In this document: positions 50,281 to 59,479 of the stretch, in pieces | Numbering within the stretch: the stretch's first letter is position 1 | Layout of the letters: every line of letters starts with the position of its first letter | NCBI RefSeq assembly: GCF_023276355.1 | Contig: NZ_JALLPL010000001.1 | Location: 1,240,001 to 1,304,000 of the forward strand | DNA from: Haloplanus sp. XH21 | Lineage (GTDB): Archaea; Halobacteriota; Halobacteria; Halobacteriales; Haloferacaceae | Length of the DNA: 64,000 bases | Direction: 5' to 3' | Program-made: the position numbers and the translations under genes | The notes under the pieces: generated by a model | Database searches by the model: none | Told to the model about the DNA's origin: nothing | Seen by the model: only the letters and a program-made list of their open reading frames with translations

Positions 50281-52740
50281 TCACGCCTGCCAGTCCTCGG
50301 GAACGCCGTCGGGGTCGGCCGTCGCGACGGCGGCGCGGACGGCGGCGACGTTCTCGGGCACGTCGTGGACGCGCACGAGGTCGGCGCCGCGGTCGACCGC
50401 CAGCGCGGAGGTGGCCACGGTCGCCGGCAGGCGTTCGTCCGGGTCCTGCCCGATGTGACCGAACATGGATTTGTGAGAGTGGCCGATGAGGATCGGACAG
50501 CCGAGCGCCCGGAACTCGTCGAGGCGATCGAGCAGGGTGAACTCCTCGACGGCGTCTTTCCCGAAGCCGAGACCGGGGTCGACGATCACCTTCTCGCGAG
50601 GAAGCCCGGCGCGCTCCGCGAGGGCGATCCGCTCGGCGAGTTCGTCGATCACGTCCGACACCACGTCGTCGTAAGCGACGGTCTTGCCCGGCACCACCGG
50701 CGCGTCGATGCTGTGCATCACGACGACGGGCACGTCGTACTCGGCGGCCAGAAAGCGCATCTCGGGGTCGGCCAGTCCCGTCACGTCGTTGAGGATGTCG
50801 GCGCCGGCGTCGAGGGCCGCCCGCGCTACCTCGGCCTTCCGGGTGTCGATGGAGACGAGCGCGTCGAGATCCGCGATCGCCTCGATGACCGGCGTGACGC
50901 GTTCGATCTCCGTCTCGGTGGGAACGGTGTCGGCGCCCGGTCGCGTGCTCTCGCCGCCGACATCGATAACGTCCGCGCCGGCCTCGACCATCGCCTCGGC
51001 GCGCTCGACCGCCGCGGTCGGATCGAAGAAGTCGCCGCCGTCGTGGAAACTGTCCGGCGTCACGTTCAGGATGCCCATCACGGACGGCCGCGCCTCCCAG
51101 GGGTAGCCGTGCGAGGGGAGTCCGTCCTCCTCGTCGATCCGTTCCCGCAGGATCGCGGCGACGTTCGCCACCTCCTCGTCGCGTCCGTCGAGCGCCGAGA
51201 GCAGCGCTCGGAGTTCGCCGTCGGTGCCCGCGACCACGGCCGACCGGAGTTCGCGATCGGTACGGTAGTCGGCAGTGACGGCCGTCGCAGCCGTTCGTCC
51301 GACGGCGCGATCGAGCGCCCGCGCCTCGCGCCGGTCGAGGCGCGTCGTGACGACGCGGTGGACGCTCTCGGCGGCGGCGTCGGTGACATCGCTGGCGTCG
51401 GCGTTTGCCCGTTCGAGGACCGCCCGCGCGTCGCCCTGGCTATCGACATCGCGGGGCACCGCGAGCCGGGACCAGGTGCGCCGCGCTTCGGCGACGGCGA
51501 ACAGCGAGCCGACGACGAGCACGCAGTCGTCCGGGGCGGCGTCCCCACGGGCGCGGTCGAGCGCCGCCGACACCGTCGGTGCCGTCGTCACGTCCGCGCC
51601 GTCGGCCGCGTCGAAGGCGGCGGCGAGGACGGCGGGATCGGCCGCGCGTTCGTGAGCGGGCGCGCAGGTCCGCACCGACGCCGCGTCGGGGAGTTCCGCC
51701 GCCATCTCGCGGTGGTCCTTGTCGTGCATGGCGCCGAAGACGAGGTGGAGGTCGTCGTAGTCGTACTCGCCGACCGTCTCCGCGATGGCCGCACAGGCGC
51801 CGGGGTTGTGCGCGCCGTCGAGGACGACCAGTGGGTCACACGCCATCACCTCGAACCGACCGGGCCAGTGGGCGCTCCGGAGGCCGCGTTCCAGAGCGGC
51901 CTCGGTCACGCGGTCGCCGCCCACCTGTCGCGCCAGCACGGCCGCGACGCCAGCGTTTCGTGCCTGATACGATCCGGGCATCGGGACGCGCGTCTCGACG
52001 CCCCAGTCCCGTCCTTCGATGCCGACGCCGGCCTCCGTGTGGTTGACGAGGCCGTCGTAGCGCACGGTCACGTCGGGCGACTCCTCGGCGACGCCGACGG
52101 CGACGGCGTCGGGCGCGTGGTCGCGGACAGCGGCGAGCGACTCGCCCGTCGCGCCCGTCACCAGGGGCGCGTCGTCGGGGGCGACGGTCACCTTCTCGGC
52201 CGCGATCTCGCCGAGCGTCTCGCCCAAAATATCCGTATGTTCGAGGCTGACGGCGGTCACCGCGGCGGCGACGGGGTCGACGACGCTCGTTGCGTCGAGA
52301 CGCCCGCCCATGCCGACTTCGAGCACCGCCACGTCGACGTCCGACCGCCCGAAATACCAGAGCGCCATCGCGGTGAGCGTCTCGAAGGAGGTGAGCGGAT
52401 CGCCCTCGACCGCTCGGTCGACGAGGAAGGGTCGGACGCGCTCGACGAACTCCGCGACGGCGGACTCGGTGATCTTCCGGCCGTCGACGCGGACGCGTTC
52501 GCGCAGGTCGTCGAAATGCGGCGAGGTGTAGAGGCCGACGCGGTAGCCCGCCTCCCGGAGCACTGACTCGGTCATGCGTGCCGTACTGCCCTTCCCGTTC
52601 GAGCCGGCGATCTGGACGAACGCGACGTCCTCGTGGGGATCGCCGAGTTCTCCGAGGAGCGCCCGGATCGACTCCGTCCCCGGGTCGACCGCAAACCGAC
52701 GGAGGTCCGAGAGAAAATCCGCGGCGGCGTGATAGTTCAT
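50281..52740 (-). CDS. fused folylpolyglutamate synthase-dihydropteroate synthase (FolC-FolP)
   Basis: This 819-residue fusion has a FolC/Mur ligase domain at 1-425 (P-loop GSNGKGST at 46-53, FGAMHDKDH). A linker of about 120 residues (426-545) has no clear match. Dihydropteroate synthase follows at 551-819 (MGILNVTPDSF, GGESTRPGA, DPGLGFGKD, GHSHKS). It would join pterin to p-aminobenzoate and then add glutamate. Fusions of this type are known in haloarchaea. No dihydrofolate reductase gene is nearby. Confidence 0.93.
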   Translation of the reverse strand: MNYHAAADFLSDLRRFAVDPGTESIRALLGELGDPHEDVAFVQIAGSNGKGSTARMTESVLREAGYRVGLYTSPHFDDLRERVRVDGRKITESAVAEFVERVRPFLVDRAVEGDPLTSFETLTAMALWYFGRSDVDVAVLEVGMGGRLDATSVVDPVAAAVTAVSLEHTDILGETLGEIAAEKVTVAPDDAPLVTGATGESLAAVRDHAPDAVAVGVAEESPDVTVRYDGLVNHTEAGVGIEGRDWGVETRVPMPGSYQARNAGVAAVLARQVGGDRVTEAALERGLRSAHWPGRFEVMACDPLVVLDGAHNPGACAAIAETVGEYDYDDLHLVFGAMHDKDHREMAAELPDAASVRTCAPAHERAADPAVLAAAFDAADGADVTTAPTVSAALDRARGDAAPDDCVLVVGSLFAVAEARRTWSRLAVPRDVDSQGDARAVLERANADASDVTDAAAESVHRVVTTRLDRREARALDRAVGRTAATAVTADYRTDRELRSAVVAGTDGELRALLSALDGRDEEVANVAAILRERIDEEDGLPSHGYPWEARPSVMGILNVTPDSFHDGGDFFDPTAAVERAEAMVEAGADVIDVGGESTRPGADTVPTETEIERVTPVIEAIADLDALVSIDTRKAEVARAALDAGADILNDVTGLADPEMRFLAAEYDVPVVVMHSIDAPVVPGKTVAYDDVVSDVIDELAERIALAERAGLPREKVIVDPGLGFGKDAVEEFTLLDRLDEFRALGCPILIGHSHKSMFGHIGQDPDERLPATVATSALAVDRGADLVRVHDVPENVAAVRAAVATADPDGVPEDWQA

Positions 52741-52812
52741 GACTCGACTCCGTTCGGCGAGGGTTTTAGTCTCACGGGTCGCGACGAGCGTTGCGGTCGG
52801 GAGACCGCCTGT

Positions 52813-54600
52813 CTACGACAGCGCGCCGCGTTCTCGCGCCGTCGCAAGCGCCTCGCGATCGATGAAGACGACGATCTCCTCGCTCCAGAGACGGAAGTCG
52901 TGGCGGTGGCGGTCGTACCCCGACAGCTGGCTCGCCACGCGATCCTCGTCCCACCCCGCGGCGATGACGACCGGCGGCGGATCCGCGCCGATCGTTTCGT
53001 TGGGTGCCGTGCTCGTGACGTTCGCGCCGTAACGCTCGAGATACCAGGGGAGAGGCAGGCGCGTATGCCAGGCGGGGCCGCCGGGCCGTGGCTGGCGCAG
53101 CGAACTCTCGTTCTCGACGTAGAACTGCACGTCGCTGGGGTTACCGGGGGCGTGCGTGCCGACGAACAGCACGTCGGTGCCCTCGGTGACCTGCGAGACG
53201 GCGCGCACGCGCTGGAGCGTTCCCTTGAGTTCGTTTTCGGGCTGGGCCCACTGGATGATTTCGCCCGCCTCCTCCTCCGAGGCGGCGTTCGTGTAGGTGA
53301 GGTTGGCGCCGACGACGCCGACCACGGCGCCACAGAGTACCAGCGCCGCGAGCGCCACCGGGAGCGTCCAGGTGCCGGATGCGTCGGCGTCGGGGTTCTC
53401 ACCGATCGACTCCCAGATGTCAGCGACGGCCGGCCGGACCCGGCGGACGAGCGTCGCGACGCCCACGGCCCCCGGCACGGCGAGCGGAATCACGGCGTGG
53501 ACGACGGCCCACGGTGCCCGGATGTCGGTCGCGATGGGGTAGCCGAGGATGCTCACCGCGCCCCAGTAGGTCGCGAAGGCGACGAGCGCCCGGGTGCCGT
53601 CGCTCCCCTCGTAGCCGTCGGCGACGACCCCGATGACGGCGAACAGGCAGACGAACAGCGCCCCGTAGAGCAGGGTTTCGAGGTAGTCGTAGAGGAAGGG
53701 GAGGTAGTCGTGGTTCTGGTGGCTGCCGGCGACCCAGAGGCCGTAGAAGGACTTCCAGGAGCCGACGGTGGCCGATTCGAGGACGCCCGGCAGCCGGGCG
53801 GGCGCACCGAGCGCCGTCCAGAGGTCGGGCCGCGGCGCGTAGAAGAAGGCGACGACGGCGACGAAGACGGCGACGGCCCCCACGGCGTGGGCCGCGGTGA
53901 GCGCCGCTCCCCGGCCGACGGTGCCGCCGAATCGCTGGAGCCGATAGCCCAGGGCCAGTCGCCAATCCTCGGTGACGACCCGTCGGACCGACCGTCCGGC
54001 GCGCGCCGATCGGAACAGGCGATGGTCGACCAGGAGCGTGCCGGCCCCCAGGAAACACAGCAGATAGACGACGGCGTTCTCCTTGGTGGTGAACGCCAGG
54101 GCGAAGACGGCCGCCGCGGGGTAGACGAGGCGGGCGTCGCCTCGGTCGAGGGCGCGGACGACAAGCGCGAGGGCGACGAACGCGAACGCCCCGACGAGCA
54201 CGTCGTTGCGCATGAACCGCGAGTAGTAGACCAGGAGTGGGTTGAGCGCGAGCAGGAGCGCGAGCGCAGTCATCTCTACGTCGTCCAATCGGTCGCGCAG
54301 CAACCACGCAGAGAGCGGGAGGAGTCCGCCGACGACCGCGACGATCAGGCGAGCGCTGAAGTCGGAGGCGCCGAGGCCGGGAACGGCGAACAGCCAGTCG
54401 TTGACGACGAAGAGGAAGGGCCCGTGGACGATGGGCCGGTAGGCGAACTCGCCGGTCTCGTGATACCGGAGGATCCAGTAGCCGACGCGACCCTCGTCCC
54501 AGTGGAAGATTCGGGTGCCGAGGCCGACGACACGGACGGCGAGGGCGAGGGCGGTGACCAGCAGGACCGCCCGAAGGGCGCGGCCGTCGTCAGAACGCAT
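52813..54600 (-). CDS. Agl23-like (TIGR03663) multi-pass membrane protein
   Basis: This 595-residue protein has an N-terminal GT39/PMT-like membrane domain with FHWDEGRVGYW (the DE pair in the first loop) and YYSRFMRNDVLVG. About 12 helices and a C-terminal extracytoplasmic region (about 440-595) follow. It matches the family annotated as flippase activity-associated Agl23 and probably acts in lipid-linked glycan handling. ATG at 54600 starts the membrane domain; a long upstream frame runs antisense to ribH. Confidence 0.88.
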   Translation of the reverse strand: MRSDDGRALRAVLLVTALALAVRVVGLGTRIFHWDEGRVGYWILRYHETGEFAYRPIVHGPFLFVVNDWLFAVPGLGASDFSARLIVAVVGGLLPLSAWLLRDRLDDVEMTALALLLALNPLLVYYSRFMRNDVLVGAFAFVALALVVRALDRGDARLVYPAAAVFALAFTTKENAVVYLLCFLGAGTLLVDHRLFRSARAGRSVRRVVTEDWRLALGYRLQRFGGTVGRGAALTAAHAVGAVAVFVAVVAFFYAPRPDLWTALGAPARLPGVLESATVGSWKSFYGLWVAGSHQNHDYLPFLYDYLETLLYGALFVCLFAVIGVVADGYEGSDGTRALVAFATYWGAVSILGYPIATDIRAPWAVVHAVIPLAVPGAVGVATLVRRVRPAVADIWESIGENPDADASGTWTLPVALAALVLCGAVVGVVGANLTYTNAASEEEAGEIIQWAQPENELKGTLQRVRAVSQVTEGTDVLFVGTHAPGNPSDVQFYVENESSLRQPRPGGPAWHTRLPLPWYLERYGANVTSTAPNETIGADPPPVVIAAGWDEDRVASQLSGYDRHRHDFRLWSEEIVVFIDREALATARERGALS

Positions 54601-54709
54601 CGCTAACCCCTGCCATCTCGCCGGTAACAACTCTTTTGTTTCGGCTCCGGGTGTCCTCGCCTTCGGCCGCACAGTAAGGCCTTTCCCACCCGGCGCCGAC
54701 GCGCCGACT

Positions 54710-55120
54710 ATGGTTACACTGGGGCTGGTGGTGGCGCAGTTCAACGCGTCGGTCACCGAACCGATGGCGGAGCGCGCGCGGTCGGCGGCCGCCGAGGCCG
54801 AGGCCGACGCCGAAATCGGCGAAACGGTGCCGGTGCCGGGAGTGTACGACGCGCCGCTGGCGGCGGATCGACTCGCCCGGCGGGACGACATCGACGCGGT
54901 GGCCGTCGTCGGCGCTATCGTCACCGGCGATACGGACCACGACCGCGTCATCGGCGACGCGACCGCACAGGCGCTGACGCGCGTCAGTCTGGATCGCGAT
55001 ACGCCGGTAACGTTCGGCGTCAGCGGCCCGGGCATGAGCGGGGCCGAAGCCCGGGAGCGCGTCGAGAAGGGAGCGGAAGCGGTAAACGCGGCGGTGCAGA
55101 TGGTACGAACGTTACCATGA
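54710..55120 (+). CDS. ribH: 6,7-dimethyl-8-ribityllumazine synthase RibH
   Basis: This 136-residue protein has VAQFNASVTEPM, the substrate loop VPGVYDAPLAADRL, and VVGAIVTGDTDHDRVIGDAT with the catalytic His. It makes the lumazine precursor of riboflavin. It is short, as in archaea. The stop overlaps the aminotransferase start by four bases. Confidence 0.95.
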   Translation: MVTLGLVVAQFNASVTEPMAERARSAAAEAEADAEIGETVPVPGVYDAPLAADRLARRDDIDAVAVVGAIVTGDTDHDRVIGDATAQALTRVSLDRDTPVTFGVSGPGMSGAEARERVEKGAEAVNAAVQMVRTLP

Positions 55121-56322
55121 TCGACTTCGATTTCGCCGGGCGAGTCGAGCGCGTCGAACCCAGCGCGACCCTCGCCATCAGCAACCTCGCGAACGAACTG
55201 GAAGCCGACGGCGTCGACGTGGTCGACCTCTCCGTTGGGGAACCCGACTTCGATACGCCCGCCAACATCGTCGACGCGGGCAAAGCGGCCCTCGACGCCG
55301 GCCACACGGGCTACACCTCCTCGAACGGCGTCCCGGAACTCCGCGAGACCATCGCCGCCAAACTCCGCGAGGACGGCATCGACGCCGACGCGGAAAACGT
55401 CCTGGTCACTCCCGGCGGCAAGCAGGCGCTCTACGAGATCTTCCACACGCTCATCGATGCGGGCGACGAAGTCGTCCTCCTCGACCCCGCGTGGGTGTCC
55501 TACGAGGCGCAGGCGAAGATGGCGGGCGCCGACCTCTCGCGGGTCGACCTCTCGCCCTACGACTTCCAGCTCGAACCCGCGCTCGATGACCTGGCCGACA
55601 CCGTCTCCGACGACACCGAACTGCTAGTCGTCAACTCGCCGTCGAACCCGACGGGTGCCGTCTACTCCGACGCGGCCCTCGAAGGCGTCCGCGACCTCGC
55701 GGTCGAGCACGACGTGACGGTCATCTCGGACGAAATCTACCAGCAGATCACCTACGACATCGACCCGACGAGTCTGGCCACGCTGGACGGCATGGAAGAC
55801 CGGACGATCACCGTCAACGGCTTCTCGAAGGCCTACGCGATGACGGGCTGGCGGCTCGGCTACTTCTGTGCCCCCGACTCCTTCGTCTCGCAGGCGGGCA
55901 AACTCCAGTCACACTCCGTCTCCTGTGCGGTCAACTTCGTCCAGCACGCGGGGATCGAGGCGTTGCGAAACACCGACGAGGCGGTCGTCGAGATGCGCGA
56001 CGCGTTCCGCGAGCGCCGCGACATGCTCGTGGACCTCTTCGCCGACCACGGCGTCGACGTCCCCGTCGGCGACGGCGCGTTCTACATGATGCTGCCCGTC
56101 GACGAGGACTGCGAGGCGCTTGTCGCCTCGGATTGGGGAAGCGGCGATGAGCCGCGACCCGTCGACCAGGCCTGGTGTGAGGCCGCCATCGAAGAGGCCC
56201 ACGTCGCGACGGTGCCCGGCAGCGCGTTCGGCACGCCGGGCTACGCCCGCATCTCCTACGCCGCTGACAAGGACCGACTCCGTGAGGCGGTCGACCGCCT
56301 CGCCGAGGGCGGCTTCCTCTGA
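55117..56322 (+). CDS. class I/II PLP aminotransferase
   Basis: This 401-residue fold-I enzyme has the PLP lysine in NGFSKAYAMTGWRLGYF, the VNSPSNPTGAVYS loop and a DEIYQQI aspartate. It resembles aspartate aminotransferases. Specificity is open. It is the nearest candidate, about 8 kb away, for the succinyl-diaminopimelate aminotransferase missing from the lysine operon, though it is coupled to ribH. Confidence 0.9.
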   Translation: MIDFDFAGRVERVEPSATLAISNLANELEADGVDVVDLSVGEPDFDTPANIVDAGKAALDAGHTGYTSSNGVPELRETIAAKLREDGIDADAENVLVTPGGKQALYEIFHTLIDAGDEVVLLDPAWVSYEAQAKMAGADLSRVDLSPYDFQLEPALDDLADTVSDDTELLVVNSPSNPTGAVYSDAALEGVRDLAVEHDVTVISDEIYQQITYDIDPTSLATLDGMEDRTITVNGFSKAYAMTGWRLGYFCAPDSFVSQAGKLQSHSVSCAVNFVQHAGIEALRNTDEAVVEMRDAFRERRDMLVDLFADHGVDVPVGDGAFYMMLPVDEDCEALVASDWGSGDEPRPVDQAWCEAAIEEAHVATVPGSAFGTPGYARISYAADKDRLREAVDRLAEGGFL

Positions 56323-56368
56323 TCGGCTTCGCAAGGAATCGTTCGCTTTCTGCCCGTTCGAGCGTCGG

Positions 56369-57925
56369 TCAGTCCTGCATCTGCTCGTCGCGCTGGCTCC
56401 GTGGCGCGTACTCGCTCCAGTCCACGTCCTGCTGGACGTAGACGTAGGCCGCGTAGAGAACGACCGCGTAGAGGACGGTAAACGGGAGCGCGAGCGTCGT
56501 CGAGAACGATTCGAGGACGCGCGTGCCGCCGCCGAGATAGGTCGTCATCACGCCGATGGAGAGCATCAACACGCCCCAGGTCGCGCGGATGCGGGCGTTG
56601 GGCGCCCGATCGCCGGTGTTGATCGCAGCGAGCATGTACACCGCCGAGTCGAGCGACGTGACGATGTAGCCGACGAGCGCGACGATGAGCAGCGCCCCCA
56701 CGAGCGGAGCGTACGGGACGAGCGTGATGGCCGTGCTCAGCGCCGCCGCGTTGCCGCCCTCGGCGAGTGCGTCCCCGATTACGGCCGCGTTTCCGGGCGC
56801 GAGCGCCAGCCCCCCGAGCACCGCGTGCTGGAACACGAGCAGGGTGGTCGGGACGATACACAGGCCGACGAACACCTCGCGGACGGTCCGGCCCCGCGAG
56901 ACGCGGGCCACGAAACTGCCGACGAACACGCCCCACGCGGCCCACCACGCCCACCAGAAACTCGTCCAGTTCTGGGGCCAGAGGCTCCGCTCGACCGGGT
57001 CGGTGTACAGCATGAGCCGCGGCAGGTTGTTCAGCCAGACGCCCATCGCGTCCAGGCCGAGTTCGACGATGAACAGCGACGGCCCTAGGACGAACAGGAC
57101 GACTGACGCGACGACGTTCGCGACGACGGCGACGCGCGCGGCGTTGCGGATGCCGCGTTCGAGGCCGAGCCACACGTCGGCCAGAAAGAGCGCGGCGACG
57201 CCGGCGAACAGACCGACCGTGAGCAGTCGCGAGTCGACGCCGTAGACGACCGAGACGATGGAAGAGAGTTGGCGACCGATGAAGCCGAGGGAGGTGGCCA
57301 GCCCGCCGACGATGGCGACCAGCGACAGCAGATCGACCAGCCAGTAGACGCTCGCGTACCGCTCGCGGTCCAGAATCGGGGTGAGGACCGTACTGACGCG
57401 CCAGTCGCCGGTGCCCCAGACGATCACACCGAACGCGATGGCGAATGGGAGGTACCACGCGATCAACCCGGGAAGGATGTCGTGGAGATAGGTGAACGCG
57501 AGCGCCAGCGACTCGGGGGAAGCCCCCGGGACCGGCGACGGCTCCGGCGGCGACTGGAGGATGTACACTGGCTCCGCGACGCCCCAGAAGAGGACGGCGA
57601 TGGAGTAACCGACGGTGAACACCATCGAGAGCCAGGAGAAGCGGCCGAACGCTGGCGTCGCGTCCGGGCCGCCGATACGGAGGTGTCCGTAGCGTGACAG
57701 CGAGAAGGCCGTGAGACCGACCGTCAGGAGGAAGCTCAACAGGATGAACCACCAGCCGAAGTAGTTCAACACCAGATCGAAACTCCGGCTGAACGCGTCA
57801 CCGACGGCCGCCGGGTACCGAATCCCGGCCGCTGCGAGGCCGATAGAGAGCAGCGCCGGCACGCCGAACAGGGCCACCTCACTGCGCGTCGCGTCCGCGA
57901 GTCCGATGGAGGATCGAAGTGACAT
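56369..57925 (-). CDS. BCCT-family betaine/choline/carnitine transporter
   Basis: This 518-residue transporter has 12 helices and the Trp-rich helix NWTSFWWAWWAAWGVFVGSF, then VARVSRGRTVRE, a hallmark of BCCT carriers. It takes up a quaternary-ammonium solute, probably glycine betaine, with Na+ or H+. ATG at 57925 starts the conserved N-terminus. It shares a 146-nt divergent region with the flavin monooxygenase. Confidence 0.93.
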   Translation of the reverse strand: MSLRSSIGLADATRSEVALFGVPALLSIGLAAAGIRYPAAVGDAFSRSFDLVLNYFGWWFILLSFLLTVGLTAFSLSRYGHLRIGGPDATPAFGRFSWLSMVFTVGYSIAVLFWGVAEPVYILQSPPEPSPVPGASPESLALAFTYLHDILPGLIAWYLPFAIAFGVIVWGTGDWRVSTVLTPILDRERYASVYWLVDLLSLVAIVGGLATSLGFIGRQLSSIVSVVYGVDSRLLTVGLFAGVAALFLADVWLGLERGIRNAARVAVVANVVASVVLFVLGPSLFIVELGLDAMGVWLNNLPRLMLYTDPVERSLWPQNWTSFWWAWWAAWGVFVGSFVARVSRGRTVREVFVGLCIVPTTLLVFQHAVLGGLALAPGNAAVIGDALAEGGNAAALSTAITLVPYAPLVGALLIVALVGYIVTSLDSAVYMLAAINTGDRAPNARIRATWGVLMLSIGVMTTYLGGGTRVLESFSTTLALPFTVLYAVVLYAAYVYVQQDVDWSEYAPRSQRDEQMQD

Positions 57926-58071
57926 TGTGATCGAGGTGTCGGTGACCACAACGCCCAACCGAGTTAAAGTCACCCTTCGAAGGCAATATATGAAGAGATT
58001 ATTTCTTCAGTATTCGCAACCGTCGGTCAGTAGACGAAGATTTAACCGCTTGATGACCTATCGTGGGTGAT
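57926..58071. promoter_or_regulatory. divergent promoter region, BCCT transporter / monooxygenase
   Basis: TTTAACC (58041-58047) lies 25-31 nt before the monooxygenase ATG at 58072. A small palindrome, TGAAGA/TCTTCA around GATTATT, lies near 57990-58008. The region is A/T-rich compared with its flanks. Confidence 0.5.
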
Positions 58072-59430
58072 ATGCTTGACCTCATCGCGTACACGAACTG
58101 CTCGCACTCGCCGGCGGTCGAGGACGCCTGGAAAGCCTCGGATCACGGCCAGGCGGCGGGCTACTGCGATGTCGATTTCTGGACCGATCTCGCGCGGCGA
58201 CTGGAGCGTGGCGGATTCTCGGCGCTGTTTTTCGCGGATGCGTTCAACGTGGCGTCGCAGTATCAGGGCAGCATCCGCCCGACGGTCCGCCACGGCGAGC
58301 AACTCCCCGAGAACGACCCCCTGCCCCTGCTGTCGGCGCTGGGTGCGGCGACCGACAGTCTCGGCCTCGTCGCCACCGCGTCGACGTCGTTCTATCCGCC
58401 CTACCTCCTCGCGAAGAAACTCTCGACGATCGATCACCTCACCGACGGTCGGCTTGGCTGGAACATCGTCACGTCGTCGGGCGAGCTGGAGTTTCGCAAC
58501 GTCGCCGGCGAGTACGTCCCCCACGACGAACGCTACGAAATCGCCGACGAGTCTCTCGAGGTCTGCTATCGGCTCTGGGAAGACAGTTGGGACGACGACG
58601 CCGTCGTCACGGACGCCGAGAGCGGCACCTACGCCGATCCGGACGCCGTCTCCTTCATCGACCACGACGGCGAGTATTTCGAGGTTCCGGGGCCGCACAT
58701 GTGCGCGCCGTCGCCACAGCGGACGCCGATGCTGTTTCAGGCGGGACAGTCAGAGCGCGGCCGCGAGTTCGCCGCGCGCCACGCGGAAGCGACCTTCTCC
58801 TTCCATCTCAGTCGTGAGGGGTTCGAAACGTACGCCGCCGATGTCGTCGACCGGGCGGCCGACTACGGGCGGTCCCGCGCGGACATCCGCTTTTATCCCG
58901 CGGTCACGCCGTACGTTGCCCCGACCACAGCGGACGCCGAAGCGCTGTACGACCGCGTTCTGGACTACATCGACCCCGAGACGGGGCTCGTTCGCCTCTC
59001 GAATCACTTCAATCACGACTACAGCCAGTACGACCGCGATGCGCCCCTGGCCGACCTGCCCGTCGAGGGCATCCGCGGCGCGCTGAAGGTGTTCATCGAG
59101 GACGATCACGAGTGGACCGTCGGCGAGGCGGCGAAGCGGTACGCCAGATACCCGGCGGTCGAACTGGTCGGCGACGGTGACACCGTCGCGAGCGAACTGG
59201 AACGGTGGCACGCCGCCGGCGCGGACGGGTTCGTCGTGCTGGCACCGCTCGTCCCTCGTTCGTTCGAGGCCGTCTGCGAGCATCTCGTCCCCGAACTCCG
59301 CGCCCGCGGATCGCTCGCCGACGCGCCGCCGGCCGAGTCGCTCACGCTTCGGGAGCGCCTCTTCGACCGCCGCGACGACGCCACACTCGCGGCGTCCCAC
59401 CCCGCGTGGAAGTGTGCGCCGGACGGATGA
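58072..59430 (+). CDS. NtaA/SnaA/DszA-type flavin-dependent monooxygenase
   Basis: This 452-residue luciferase-like monooxygenase of the NtaA/SnaA/DszA subgroup has FFADAFNVASQYQGS, LGLVATASTSFYPPYLLAKK, DGRLGWNIVTS and the DszA-type VPGPHMCAPSPQRTPMLFQAG. These enzymes use FMNH2 from a separate reductase on sulfones, chelators or antibiotics. ATG at 58072 fits the TATA box; an in-frame GTG nine bases upstream is less likely. Confidence 0.9.
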   Translation: MLDLIAYTNCSHSPAVEDAWKASDHGQAAGYCDVDFWTDLARRLERGGFSALFFADAFNVASQYQGSIRPTVRHGEQLPENDPLPLLSALGAATDSLGLVATASTSFYPPYLLAKKLSTIDHLTDGRLGWNIVTSSGELEFRNVAGEYVPHDERYEIADESLEVCYRLWEDSWDDDAVVTDAESGTYADPDAVSFIDHDGEYFEVPGPHMCAPSPQRTPMLFQAGQSERGREFAARHAEATFSFHLSREGFETYAADVVDRAADYGRSRADIRFYPAVTPYVAPTTADAEALYDRVLDYIDPETGLVRLSNHFNHDYSQYDRDAPLADLPVEGIRGALKVFIEDDHEWTVGEAAKRYARYPAVELVGDGDTVASELERWHAAGADGFVVLAPLVPRSFEAVCEHLVPELRARGSLADAPPAESLTLRERLFDRRDDATLAASHPAWKCAPDG

Positions 59431-59450
59431 ATCCCCGCCTCGACCGTGGG

Positions 59451-59456
59451 TTTAGG
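59451..59456 (+). promoter_or_regulatory. TATA-like box for the helicase
   Basis: TTTAGG lies 24-29 nt before the ATG at 59480. Confidence 0.45.
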
Positions 59457-59479
59457 TGTGGTGACGGCCCAGAAGGAGC

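Noticed and set aside
50083-52566. 827-codon open frame on the plus strand
   Set aside because: It is antisense to the well-supported folC-folP fusion; such frames arise from high GC at third positions and the translation shows no family pattern.
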